DNA from: Apiotrichum sp. Y4204
Lineage: Eukaryota; Basidiomycota; Tremellomycetes; Trichosporonales; Trichosporonaceae
Direction: 5' to 3'
Length of the DNA: 64,000 nt
Assembly: GCA_025531455.1 (NCBI GenBank)
Contig: JAMYHL010000047.1
Span: 62,001-126,000, forward strand
Every line of letters starts with the position of its first letter. Position 1 is the stretch's first letter. The notes under the pieces are model-generated. The model had not been told where the DNA came from, searched no databases, and saw only the letters and a program-made list of their open reading frames with translations. A program made the translations under genes and the position numbers. Shown here in pieces: positions 35,722 through 46,226 of the stretch.

Positions 35722-36277
35722 GGTTGTGATTGTTGTTCGAGAGTACACGGGTAGCAAGTGAGAGTTGAAAGGTGGAAATAGTTGAAGGTGTTGAGATGGA
35801 GGTCGAGGAGACTGTGAAAGGGGCCCATTTTATACTCGTCGGCAGGAGTAGAAGGCCACGTTGGAGCGAGGGCTCGTCTGATCTTGTTGTCAGAAACCTG
35901 TACACTCCTCTACCACAGTTCATTGTCATGCTGTGTGAACATGAGTGCAACAAGAACAAGTTGTGGGTGTTGGGGAATGAAGCGATGTGTTGGGGTGCGC
36001 CCCTGACTGAGCCGTGTATGTATACAAGTGCAACACTACTAGAAAAACAGGCATGGAAGTACCACAGAATGACAACTTGCAGAGTGTGAACACACGAGGC
36101 GTGAGCTCACAATGTGCGGGTGACCCACAGACAATTGCGAGTGACGAGAAGACATGGACACACGATGCAAATGACACACGAGACGAGGACCGCCGATGGC
36201 TGACTTAGACTCATGCCTGTCTTAGACTGAAACGCTGGATCTTTCATCTGTGGGGTGTCGCAGTCGAAACTACTGTA
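35722..36277. other. intergenic, contains the small-gene promoter
   Basis: Apart from the TATA box, nothing recognisable was found between the small gene and the 3' end of the first BTB-like gene. Confidence 0.55.
35829..35834 (-). promoter_or_regulatory. TATA box of the 57-residue gene
   Basis: On the minus strand the sequence reads GTATAAAATGGG. It is about 108 bp before the ATG at 35721. Confidence 0.6.
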
Positions 36278-37471
36278 TCAGTGTGGGCACGTTTGGACAC
36301 TGCCATTCCGGTGCGTCGTTTTCAGTTTCACCCACTTCTGTGCAATGATTAGCTTCAATGTCAGTAAACGAACTATGTCAAACCCAAATCGGTTGGCGCA
36401 TCGATGACACTTGATGTCGAGACGTCTCGCTTCAGCAAAAAGTTGCGTACGCCAAACACTCGGGTTTGAAGTCGTGAGGAGGAGCTGGCCGTTTGCGATG
36501 CGGTTTGTCATTTCCTTGACGAGATCTGTCGGAAACTGTCTGAAGTCCCCTTCCGATGCAATGTACTGGTCGCATGGGCCCAGAATGGATAAATCCGTTC
36601 CGCTACATTTCCTTCCGAAGGCTAGGGTTTGAGACATGCTTGGCATACGGGCTTGAAAGATGTCGAGGGCCTCATCCCACATGCTGTACATATGGCCAAG
36701 TTGGCGGTGAACGTCGGGGCAACGCTCTGTCAACGTTTGGACCCACCACACTTTGCCGAGCCGGTGGTCTTTGCGGAAGGGGAGCATTTTTTGGGACAGT
36801 TCATTGATAGTGTCGTAATCGTTCGAAAACGCAGCAAACGCAAACCTAACCTCCGTATGCACAATGGGCGGGATGAACTTGCGACAATCGAGCATGTCGA
36901 AAAAGATGAGGAGACCATCTAGCATGGTGGGTGTGGGAGACGCAAGAGGTTCAACACAATGACCGTTTTCGAAAGCGTTTGCAGTATCGAGTGCAACTTG
37001 AATAGATGAGGCCTCGGCAGGGATGGGGACGACAGGGTCCATGCCTTCCTCAGCTGGCGACGGACACGGCAGGTCGCACAGATCCTTGAAGAAGTCGGAA
37101 TGTTTGGCGAGAATGTGGATGTCAAATCCGAAGCAAACATCATCCGTCGACTGAAGAATAATGCCTCGGGAGGTGGCGTAGTCGCGATGGTAGTTGAAGC
37201 CGCTCACTTCTTTCTCGACCTTGTTCTCGGGGGTGGTGCGGCGTGGGATCTCGCAGGTGATCGAAAGCGAGGAGTTATCCCTCGTTTTGATTGGCATTGT
37301 GGGATCGAGAGACTGGGTCCCGGAGACTTTGGCTTGAGGTTCGGTTTCAACGAAAGCTTTCTCGACACCGACTGTTGCAGCAGCCAAAGTAGTCGCCTTG
37401 GAAGGGGCTGAGGATCCTCCAAGAGTCATGGCCCAAAGATCTTGAGCAATCGCCCTGAGTTGGTTCGCCAT
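36278..37471 (-). CDS. BTB-like protein with C-terminal CxxC (paralog A)
   Basis: A single-exon frame from ATG at 37471 encodes 397 residues. The middle resembles a BTB/POZ fold: ILQSTDDVCFGFDIHILAKH followed by SDFFKDLC, a spacer, then FFDMLDC. The C-terminal half is shared with the gene at 49463-50833, including WWVQTLTERCPDVHRQLGHM, the CDQ...EGDFRQFPT block and a late IKCHRCANRFGFDI Cys pair. BTB domains usually mediate dimerisation or link to Cul3 ligases; here the family looks specific to these yeasts. There is no signal peptide or membrane segment. The function is unknown. The start is the first ATG, and the upstream region is shared with the divergent arrestin-like gene. Confidence 0.7.
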   Translation of the reverse strand: MANQLRAIAQDLWAMTLGGSSAPSKATTLAAATVGVEKAFVETEPQAKVSGTQSLDPTMPIKTRDNSSLSITCEIPRRTTPENKVEKEVSGFNYHRDYATSRGIILQSTDDVCFGFDIHILAKHSDFFKDLCDLPCPSPAEEGMDPVVPIPAEASSIQVALDTANAFENGHCVEPLASPTPTMLDGLLIFFDMLDCRKFIPPIVHTEVRFAFAAFSNDYDTINELSQKMLPFRKDHRLGKVWWVQTLTERCPDVHRQLGHMYSMWDEALDIFQARMPSMSQTLAFGRKCSGTDLSILGPCDQYIASEGDFRQFPTDLVKEMTNRIANGQLLLTTSNPSVWRTQLFAEARRLDIKCHRCANRFGFDIVRLLTLKLIIAQKWVKLKTTHRNGSVQTCPH

Positions 37472-38585
37472 GAAGATTGTTTTGGTAACTCAGTTGAGAG
37501 TGTAGACAAAAGGGATGATGATAACCATGAGGGGGTTGATGAGGACATCTCACAAGAGCTGGGAAAGCAGGATCGATGGTGGTAAGTAGAATACGTCCTT
37601 GCGTGCGAAATTCCCGTCAGCTTGTCAACTGCGCAGATGGGGCAACCTGCGCCCTGCAAAGATACACACTGGCAGCTGGCAGATCCCTCCGTTCAAGACA
37701 TCGCTGAGATGAGCAGTAACCATTCTGCAACACACCAAGGTGCCAGACATCGACACGGAGACCCACCCCTCCTGTGATTCTTAGGGGGGAACGCAAATAT
37801 TCAGCGATAGTGAGTGTGCCAATGGGTGTCGTGGAGTCGATGATGCTTCAACCATGGATCTCGATGACATTCATCTCTGCTTTGAATGATCCAGCCCGCA
37901 GCTTGCCTATACTATAGTAGTTCTGTCGATCAGTCATGATCTGTCCTAGTAGTTCTGTCATGTGATCTCCCAGCCTACGGATATATGGCTATGCAGATTC
38001 CTTTCGGCTATCAAACATCCGGCAAAACGCCACCATTTGGCCGATGTGGATCATATGTGGAGTTGCCGCGGCGCTTCAAGAAACCGAGTCGATCATGTCG
38101 TGACATGTTTCTTGCTCCGAGCCCCGAGTTTCTGCAACAACATGTGCAATGCAAATGTACCAATCGTACCGACAAGAACCGAATGGCCTGGTCTGGACTC
38201 ACAAATGTCAAGAGGCAGGGCAGCCACCGGGAATTCCTACAAGACCTATCAGACAGATATCAGACAAGTGCGGTTTCTAGCGTCCTCGTCTGCGAGTCAT
38301 GATTTGTGCCGTAAGCGTCATGGCTGGCCTCTCCACCTCACAACCCGCCCAGCCATCCAGTCGACACAAGTAAACAATTCATCGAGCACCCAGGTCTCGA
38401 CAACACACAGTGTCGAAGCTCAGCACATCCCGAGTTTGTCTTTGCAAACCATTGGCCTCTCCCAACAAAACGCGTTTGTCGGTCTCGCTATCCCACTATC
38501 GGCAGCGTCACAAGAACACAGGGTTTCCTTTGCGTGATCGACTCCCATACTTTGTTGTCTTCCCTTAATTGACCACCTTGCGGCC
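37472..38585. other. divergent intergenic region with a 13-bp direct repeat
   Basis: The region lies between BTB-like paralog A (-) and the arrestin-like gene (+). TAGTAGTTCTGTC occurs at 37915-37927 and again at 37947-37959. An open plus-strand frame at 37962-38537 lacks an ATG at its start and shows no family features. Confidence 0.55.
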
Positions 38586-40804
38586 ATGTCGATGCTCCGC
38601 TACCTCACGCCGGGCGGCGGCAAGGGCAAGCTGCTTCCTCCGTCGCGGGGTGCGGGTACCACCTCTGCGCTCATGACATCCGATGGGCAGCTCAGGCTCC
38701 GATTAGGCGTGCCCAACTATGGTGTTCTGTACCTTCCAGCCCCAGAGGCTCCTCGGCCCGACGGGAGCGACTCCAACGTGCCACGAGATGATCCTCTTCT
38801 GCACGGCGACCTCGAGATAACGATTCCGGTTGGCGGTGGGCCGCGGAGATGTAAAGCCATCAGAGTCGGCCTGAGGACGGTGATCACGCTCGATTTGGGA
38901 CAGGGACGACGCTTCGAAGAGGATGTTCTGTTTGAGCGCAAGGTCGAGATTACTAGCTCTACGGCTGACGGGCTGTGGCTAGAGGAAGGCCCGCAGCGGT
39001 AAGACGAATGACGAGAATGACCAAGGCTGACTTTAGTTTCGACTTCACGATCATTGTCCCTGCCAACCTCGCGAGTCATGACTGGCACACGAACGGTGTC
39101 ATCTCACATGTCCTATACGCTGAGGTCGAAGGATTGCTCGAAACGAACGAATTGAATGTCACGCGATCAATGTCTTCATCATCACTCTTTGGATTGCGAA
39201 AGACGACGAGTCAATCAGGCTCTAAGCAGAGCTCAAGAGGCGTATCTCCAACACACTCGCCCCCGCTGTCACCTTCACTGTCGCCACGGTTAACACGAAC
39301 TTCGTCCGCCAATTCCTTTGCCTCCTCCCCACCGGTGAACTCAACACCATTGTCCTATGCTGCCTCCCCACCGGGAGCAGGGGGTGCTACAAATCTCAAC
39401 TATGCACTCTCCAGCTTGAGTATCGGCACCTCACGCGCCGTACGTATCCCACCTCCAATCAATCCACGGCGTGCGAGTTACGGCTCGATATTGGGAGGCA
39501 ATGGTGGAAGCCCCTTGGCGAGCCCCGGAACATCTCCCATTCCGATACCGATGGGTGGTGGGTCGGGGCTCAACCCTGCACACCTGTCCGCTGCACAGAG
39601 CCTGAGTGTAACCCGTCAAGAGTCTGGTTCACCCCGCGCACCGAGCTACGACGACGCAATCAAAGATACGACCATCAAAGAGACCGAGCGCAAGAGCAGT
39701 GACTGGCTGACAGGAATTCATCGGGTGAAGCGTAACTGTATGGTTGTGTACAACCCCGAGACTTCCGGCGGCGTCAGTGAGTTATCTGAGAGGGCGAACG
39801 GATACGTTCCTGGTCTCGGTGTTTGGGAAATGCATTTGCTATCGGATGTGGTAAGTGAGAACTGACAGCGCCTTCTGCGCGGTGAAAGCTCACTTTCTCA
39901 GTGGTCAATCGGAGCGTTGCTCTCGTTCCGTCTCGAAATCTCATCGCTTTCGGCCCTCACATCCATCTTCTCAGTCAAGCTTCTGATGAATCAGACGCAT
40001 TCGATCATTTCTCCTCGTGATGATGGGCCGGACGCGAAGCGTGTCTCGACACGCACATTCACCATATTCGAAGAGGGAAAGCGTCCCCCGGCTGGCTCCC
40101 ATTACCCGGACAGGCGTCACCCGGCGATGTGGCGCGGCATAGGGGCAGGCGGCAAGGAGGATCCGAAGCAGGACAATAAAATCATCATTGACCGCAAATG
40201 TCGACTCCCCAACGATAATGTCGGACGGCCCTCAACGCTTCCAGGCGTAATCACGCCAATTGAAGTCAGCCACACTCTCACCCTTGAAATCGCATTCTCA
40301 GTGTGGGGGGAAAACGACATGGGCAAGAAGATGGAGAATCCGACTCATGGTGGTCTGCGACTCCTGCGTGTCCAGCGGCCAGTGATCATTCCATCTGTGA
40401 GTTATCTTTCTTGATTCTGTCGCCATCCACCGTGCTAATGTTCAAGTGCTGTTTGGTTCCTGCCGTGCTCGATCTGCCAACATGTAGGTGCAAGATGTTT
40501 CGTCAGCTCACATTCTCCAGACGAGTCCCATGCCAAGGATCCTCTTGCTCCGCCTACAGAGCAAATGCCGACCGGCCTGCCAGGGTGGGAATGGTGCGCG
40601 TGTGGATGGAAGATTGAGGAACTCGAAGCACGTATGCGCCAAAGTATCATTGCGCAACCGAGCGAGGTGGAGGCAGGGGGGCGGGCAGCACGCGGCAACT
40701 CCCCTTCTAGCTCCAATACAGCCAGCACGAATGGCGCAACAGGAAGGACGGCTGAGGAGGACTACAAGATCTGGGCAGAACGGGGCAGGCAGCACAGTAT
40801 ATAG
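38586..40804 (+). CDS. arrestin-like protein
   Basis: Fungal arrestin-related proteins recruit Rsp5-type ubiquitin ligases to membrane transporters and so control endocytosis. The 680-residue model has five exons: 38586-38998, 39037-39850, 39902-40396, 40447-40483 (37 nt) and 40521-40804. Residues about 75-195 form an arrestin N-like region: LEITIPVGGGPRRCKAIRVG, VLFERKVEI, then FDFTIIVPANLASHDWHTNG and HVLYAEVEG. A long Ser-rich insertion separates it from the C-like half (VKRNCMVVYNPETSGG, ALLSFRLEISSL, HTLTLEIAFSVWGENDMGKK). An obvious PPxY is not seen, although PSYDDA near residue 355 is close to that motif. All phases fit. Confidence 0.8.
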
Positions 40805-41023
40805 ATGATGCCGATGGCATACATAGATCTAGGACCAGTGGCTATCCCACCGGATTTCGTTTAGTGGTACTATTAAGCTGTATGTACTGATTTTCTCTGG
40901 TCGGTCGCCTGTCACTACCAATGCCTACATATTGTACAGATGAAGTAGCTCTACGTTGTATCGTGTGTATACGTATTAAAGAACTCATATTTATGCTGGA
41001 AGTTGTCAACTGCGCTGCAATTC

Positions 41024-42295
41024 TTACACCCCAAGCCCACCCCGCCAGGGCACTTTCATACACCAGATCCACACCAGAGCCTCGGTGACCTTTGCCCTGC
41101 AGGCCGCACACTCGATTCTTTCGTACGTGTATTCCACGAAGTATTGGAGCGTGCCAAACTTCTCGGTGAACGACACGCGCGTTGCAAGGCCCACCGCGGC
41201 CGTCAGCATTCTCTTGAGGACCATCCTGCAGGCGTGGGTGCATTTGGGCGGTTGTGCTGGTTTCCCACGTAGGGATCTGCGCCTCGAAGGCTTGGTGTCG
41301 GCTACAACAGCATCCAATCTGTCGACACGTAAGAAGAGAGTCGCAACCGACGTCCGGCGGGTGAAGATGTCCCAGCTGTTGCGCTTATCCCTCTCCAACC
41401 CAGGCTCCTTCAGACGAAACCTTACGCCAGACGTGATACGTTGCTCGGCTGCCGCGAGCTCGGATACAATCTCCTGTCGACGATTGAGGAGCTCTTCCAG
41501 TGCGTCGAGCGCGGATGGGAGATGCGTGTCGAGCGCGTGTATGCACCACTGCGAAATTGGCCAGTCGGCTCGGAGCAATGCTGGTGCCCACGCGGTGAGT
41601 GTCGTATTTGGCGGATTGGACGGTGATCCCGGGAATACGACGCGGCCTGGCGGTGCCTGTTGCTCGGTGCCTGGTTTATCCGTTTCACCCTTTGCAGCGC
41701 CGACGAGTGCCCACAGCGAGTAGCTGAGAACAGGATCATAAAAGTCACCGCTGTCCTCTGCAAGATGCTCGAGCGCATGTGGAAGGTCGTACGCAAAGGC
41801 AAGAGTGAGCACTTGCGTCATAAACGCCCACGACCAAGCATTGGGTGGGAGAAGAGGGCGCCTGCCAGTCGTAGTCAATCCCTTTGTGAAGCCCATCACC
41901 GCGCTCGCGCCCGGGACGTGACTGTCGATCGTTGCGCTGATCTTGCCTGATCGCCCGCGGTCCCCAGACGCCGGGGCAGGCGCGGAATGCCGCCGCCGGC
42001 GACGCGAATCCCGTGCGCAAGCGAGTGCAAAGGCCAGCACTGAAGCTGAAATGCCATGGAGAGTCACAATTTCTCGGCTCCCGGGAAGAGAGTAGAGGTC
42101 CGCAATGAACGACGAGTGTGCGAGGAGGTAGGAAGGGATACAGAAGGACGTGCCGTCGCCCGATTCAACAGTAAGATGATCAGAGGTCTGAGCCGAAGTG
42201 AGAACCGGGGTGTAGTCGCAGTGGTAGAGGCGATTCGGCGGTGGAGGCGGCGCGCGACGATGCAGACGCGAAGGAATCGAGGCCGAGCGGGGCAT
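41024..42295 (-). CDS. BTB-like protein with C-terminal Cys pairs (paralog B)
   Basis: The frame begins at the ATG at 42295 (MPRSASIPSRLHRRAPPPPP) and encodes 423 residues without an intron. A BTB-like segment follows: HLTVESGDGTSFCIPSYLLA then HSSFIADLYSLPG and VTLHGISASVLAFAL. A basic, Ser-rich insertion comes next, then a helical region (TQVLTLAFAYDLPHALEHLA) that is the usual BTB helical end. Near the C-terminus are CTHAC and CAAC, so four cysteines could form a zinc site. It is more diverged than paralogs A and C but has the same order of parts. A TATATAA box lies 97 bp upstream. The function is unknown. Confidence 0.68.
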   Translation of the reverse strand: MPRSASIPSRLHRRAPPPPPNRLYHCDYTPVLTSAQTSDHLTVESGDGTSFCIPSYLLAHSSFIADLYSLPGSREIVTLHGISASVLAFALACARDSRRRRRHSAPAPASGDRGRSGKISATIDSHVPGASAVMGFTKGLTTTGRRPLLPPNAWSWAFMTQVLTLAFAYDLPHALEHLAEDSGDFYDPVLSYSLWALVGAAKGETDKPGTEQQAPPGRVVFPGSPSNPPNTTLTAWAPALLRADWPISQWCIHALDTHLPSALDALEELLNRRQEIVSELAAAEQRITSGVRFRLKEPGLERDKRNSWDIFTRRTSVATLFLRVDRLDAVVADTKPSRRRSLRGKPAQPPKCTHACRMVLKRMLTAAVGLATRVSFTEKFGTLQYFVEYTYERIECAACRAKVTEALVWIWCMKVPWRGGLGV

Positions 42296-42391
42296 GGTCG
42301 ATGATTCCCAGCTCGCAGCCAACGAGCAAGACAGAAGAGGCGAGGAGGAGCGATGCTATAAACAAGGCCGCTGGGTCGAGGTAGGCCCGGA

Positions 42392-42398
42392 TTATATA
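42392..42398 (-). promoter_or_regulatory. TATA box of BTB-like paralog B
   Basis: The minus strand reads GTATATAATCC about 97 bp before the ATG at 42295. Confidence 0.55.
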
Positions 42399-43917
42399 CA
42401 CCAAGTAAAATTATACCAACGATGGAATCTATCAATTGTTCAATGGGCGGGTCGTCTGGGTTGGCTCGTCCTGTGCCATGGGCGCTGTTTCACTTCAAGC
42501 TGCAACAACGTTGCAACGACCACGCGACATGAACTGCGAGGGAGGGCGGGTGGTAGTTGCAGGGCGCGAAGGGGCGATGAGGGTGGGACGGGGTCAGTGA
42601 AGGGCCAGAGTTGATGAATGGATGGGCGAGGATCATAGATGGGCTGGGGTCGAGGTCACAGACGGGGGCGAATGTCTCATCGGTTCGAGGAGGATATGTA
42701 TATCGAGAGGAGGGAATCGGACTAGTCGTGTCTGCTTTTCTTTTGGACCAACATGACCGATGTGCTGTCGAAAGCAGAGTATCAAGGAGCCAGCTCCATT
42801 GACTAGGGAATGGCTTTAGTACTCTTTATAGTCTGTTGACGCCACGATCTTGACCCTGCCTTATGTCGATTGCACTCGATGGATCAGGTCCGTCGCAAGC
42901 CAGAGAGTAGAAGATCGAGAGAAAGAGAGAGAGGGCACCATTCTGCATGCTGCAGATCGATGATGACCATGACAAGGACGAAAGGGATCCCGAATGGCCC
43001 GACTGAAGGCTGAAGAATAAGAGGGCCTGGATGGATACGGCATGTCGCGCATGCCCTCGTCCTCTCCAGTCCCAAATCATCACGCCTCTTTTGCAGAAGG
43101 TGCTACGGCGGTGCGTGGTTCCTAAACTTCGCACCTGGCGGGCTCCATGGCTCGATAGCAACAAACAAGCACGGTCGAGGAGCTAGTGGTCTGCCCGGGT
43201 TCCCGTTTGGGCGTCTTCCCGTTCGGGGTTGAGGATGCTGGGGATGCCGTAGTCAGACCCCAGTATGCTGAGCGCGCTGGGCTTGCAATACCCGTAAAGT
43301 AAGGACCGGACGAGAGGATAGGGAGTAATGGCGATCTGGTGACGGCATTCGCATCGGGCTCACTTAGACCCAGTGGCGCAAGTGGCGTTGATGTACTGCA
43401 AACGACGCCTGCCTGTTGCACATGCATCGAGAGATCATTCGCAGGAACCCGGGATATGCCGGGATGCTCATCAACGCCGCCGGGACGAGGTGAACGCCGC
43501 CGGACACCCGTGATTGCGATAACGCAACCACAACCACACACTCCAGCAGGCCCATAGTCTAAAGTGCGCAGCAGGTCAAGGGGATCTGCATGCCCACGTA
43601 TATCTAGACAGTTTGAAAGTTAAAAGCTTCACTACACAGGTAAACAGCTGGTGAGAGAGGGCAAAATACAGCCTCTTGCCACCTGACATGACCGGATCTG
43701 TTGATCTGTGGCCTCGGTGCCTGCGTGTGGCGCCTGTGGTCTGGGGACCTGAAGCCCATGAGGCCCCAGCCAGCTGTGGTTTGCGCACTCTTCTGAGGGC
43801 AGATCCCGCCCTATCCTGTTCCGGCTCGTACGCAGCTTGTGCAAGCAGGACCGGGTTCCCGAGAACGCGATCACACACGGCAGCCGTCTTGGGAATCACT
43901 CGACGCCAAAGCGCCCC

Positions 43918-43999
43918 GGGGGGGGGGGGGGGGGGCGGGGGGGGTGAGGTATGTGAGGAATGGGACAATGGAAATGAGAGGGGGGGGGGGGGGGGGGGG
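43918..43999 (+). repeat. poly-G tracts (G18, G8 and G20)
   Basis: Runs of 18 and 8 G separated by a single C (43918-43944) are followed 35 bases later by a run of 20 G (43980-43999). They could fold as G-quadruplexes. Run lengths in such tracts are often misread. Confidence 0.9.
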
Positions 44000-44798
44000 C
44001 ACATGCGAGGCGCGAAACGAGCGAAGGGACGGCATCATCGGCGGGCGCACATCACGTAAACAACACTAACAACACTGCTCAGCACTCGATCACACGACTC
44101 GTGGCTGTCTCATCGTTTCTCTCCATCTCCATTGTCACACAATTCAGCCTCATACGTTACTGCAGATAGACGCCGAGCGTAATAAACGGACCTGAAGTTT
44201 ACCGACTTGGCCTCTAGTCTCCGTGCTGTATAGAAATCCGGAATCCCATTCTTGAATAAGAGGCCGAGAAGGCAGGGTGGTCCCCCGGTTCTCCGCGGGG
44301 GCAGGCGATCGGAGACATCAAAGACTGATCTAATCCCAAGATCTGACATCTCCGCGAACTCATTGTTCGCCTCTCCCATACCATCTCGGTGAGTTACGGT
44401 TTGTATTACTCTAACAGTTTTCTGCCCGGCTCCTGCTTTTTCGCAGTCTCCGTTTGCCGACAGCACCGTGTGTTCTCGACGATGCCTCGAGCTGAGCGCG
44501 CAGTTTTACAGCAGTGTGTGGTGTCACTACACTGGCATGTGGTACAGTAATTACACTACACTGGCCTGTGCTGTCTCCGGCTCGCGCCGTGTCCCTCAAC
44601 TAACATGTCCGAACTGATCTCCATTGCTGTGCTCCAGATCCCGTATTCTGACATGACTGCGACTCTGATCGATCGGAGAGAAAAGAAAGCTTGAACGGTG
44701 CAGCGATATACCTGCGGCAGACTCAGGAGCCTCTCAGATTCATGACAGGAGCTGGGCAAGTGTGAAGCCTCACTGTCGACTTGGGAGGCCGAATGCTT

Positions 44799-44803
44799 TA
44801 TAA
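44799..44803 (+). promoter_or_regulatory. TATA box of the lipase gene
   Basis: TTTATAACC lies 117 bp upstream of the lipase ATG, the same spacing as for the other TATA genes in this region. Confidence 0.55.
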
Positions 44804-44915
44804 CCTTGACAAACCCGACCCAAGACAAGACACACACTGCCCCGTTTGCCACACAGTGTCTGGCTCCTAAGCTCACACGATAAGCTTACTCGCCTACCGA
44901 TTGGACCAAGCTAAG

Positions 44916-46046
44916 ATGCGCAGTGCTGTGTTGTTCACCGTGCTCGCGGCGGGCCTTGCATACGCCTCGCCGATCGACCGATTCAAGGAACCTCCCCAGA
45001 CACCGAAGACGTTTGAGGACTACGATACGCTCGAGTGGTACCTCGCGCCCGAGTTTGGTGGCCCTGGCAACGGCATAGTCACGAGCGATGTGGCTCTCAA
45101 GAACTTGCTCAAGGGCCTCGACACCACGAACCTCTTCGATTGCGCAGTTGTCACACGGCCCTTGCGCAAGGATAAGCGAAGCAGCGGACGCGGCATGACC
45201 AACGGCGGGACGCGCACGCTCACAAAGGAGGAGCGCGACGCCTGGAAGATTCCCGTGCGCTTGACCGCCGCATCCTACTGCCTGCCGGAGCCGCTTCGCA
45301 CCTGGTCATGCGGTGATCACTGCATCGCGCTCGGTGACCTCAAGATGGTCGCGCAGGGCGGCGACGCCGATGAGACTCCTCGGTGGTACGTCGCCACCTC
45401 GGGCGAGACGGCCTACGTCGCGATACAGGGGACCAGCGGCACACTCGAGTCTAACCTCAACAATCTCCAGATGGAACATGTCTATGCTTCCCCCGACTAC
45501 TTCCCCGACAACAACGGCTCGCTCCTCCATGACGGCTTTTATGATGGGTTTGCCCGTATGGGCCGTAAGATTGCAATCGCGCTCTCCACGCAGGTCGGCG
45601 CGGGGATCACGGACGTCGTCCTGACTGGACACTCGCAGGGCGCCGCCATTGCCCAGATCCTCTCTGTTGCGCTCCCCAACTTCTTCCCTGGGGTCAAGGT
45701 CACCTCCCGCACAATTGCACCGCCGCGCGTTGGTAACGCTGCCTGGGCCGACTACGTTGACGCGCGTCTCGGCGAGAACAGCCAGTATCTGGTGTTGGGC
45801 ACAGACGTTGTTCCCCACCTGCCGCCCCCTTTTGGCGACAACTACCGCCACAGCGGGAACGAGGTATATTTGCCCAATGCTGACGCCGAAGGTCAGCTGT
45901 GCTCGGGACAGGAGAACGAAGCCTGCTCCGCCAAGAGGTATTACGACGATGCAATTCAGCTGACCCTGGGCGTCTTGGAATGGCAGCTGGGCAAGGTCCG
46001 CGACCACGTTGGCCCGTTCTTCGGGATCTACATGTTCTGCGCGTAA
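44916..46046 (+). CDS. secreted class 3 triacylglycerol lipase
   Basis: This intronless frame encodes 376 residues. The N-terminus MRSAVLFTVLAAGLAYASPI is a clear signal peptide. An early KDKR dibasic site (about residue 90) may be cut by a Kex2-type protease to release a propeptide. The lipase 3 core includes YVAIQGTSGTLESNLNNLQ, the nucleophile elbow TGHSQGAA with Ser240, the catalytic Asp region GTDVVPHLPP, and a C-terminal DHVGPFFG with the likely catalytic His. These features match secreted fungal lipases of the Rhizomucor type. I started at the ATG at 44916; the frame is open to 44901 but lacks an earlier ATG. It is convergent with RAD9. The substrate is inferred to be triacylglycerol; a feruloyl esterase-like activity is possible. 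Confidence 0.88.
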   Translation: MRSAVLFTVLAAGLAYASPIDRFKEPPQTPKTFEDYDTLEWYLAPEFGGPGNGIVTSDVALKNLLKGLDTTNLFDCAVVTRPLRKDKRSSGRGMTNGGTRTLTKEERDAWKIPVRLTAASYCLPEPLRTWSCGDHCIALGDLKMVAQGGDADETPRWYVATSGETAYVAIQGTSGTLESNLNNLQMEHVYASPDYFPDNNGSLLHDGFYDGFARMGRKIAIALSTQVGAGITDVVLTGHSQGAAIAQILSVALPNFFPGVKVTSRTIAPPRVGNAAWADYVDARLGENSQYLVLGTDVVPHLPPPFGDNYRHSGNEVYLPNADAEGQLCSGQENEACSAKRYYDDAIQLTLGVLEWQLGKVRDHVGPFFGIYMFCA

Positions 46047-46226
46047 TGGGACCATGTACCCAGTAGATTAGATTATGATCGTTCTGTAGCACCAGCCATG
46101 TGGACATGTCTCACCACAAAAGTGGACCGCCTGTGCAGCGAGTGGTACGTACATACATGAGTGCATTGAGGGAATGAAGATGCGCGGTATCGTGCGGTAT
46201 CGTAAAATACAATGTGAAGGTCACAC

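Larger units (their letters stand above)
42296..44915. other. 2.6-kb divergent intergenic region with poly-G runs
   Basis: This is the largest gap in the window, between paralog B (-) and the lipase (+). It holds two TATA boxes near its ends and the G-runs at 43918-43999. Short frames, such as the Ser/Pro/Thr-rich minus-strand frame at 43122-43541, lack support. Confidence 0.5.

Noticed and set aside
37962..38537. 191-codon plus-strand frame before the arrestin-like gene
   Set aside because: It starts with GTG, lies in a promoter region and shows no conserved features.
43122..43541. Ser/Thr/Pro-rich minus-strand frame in the large gap
   Set aside because: It has no convincing ATG or promoter at its start; it is kept only as a possibility in the findings.
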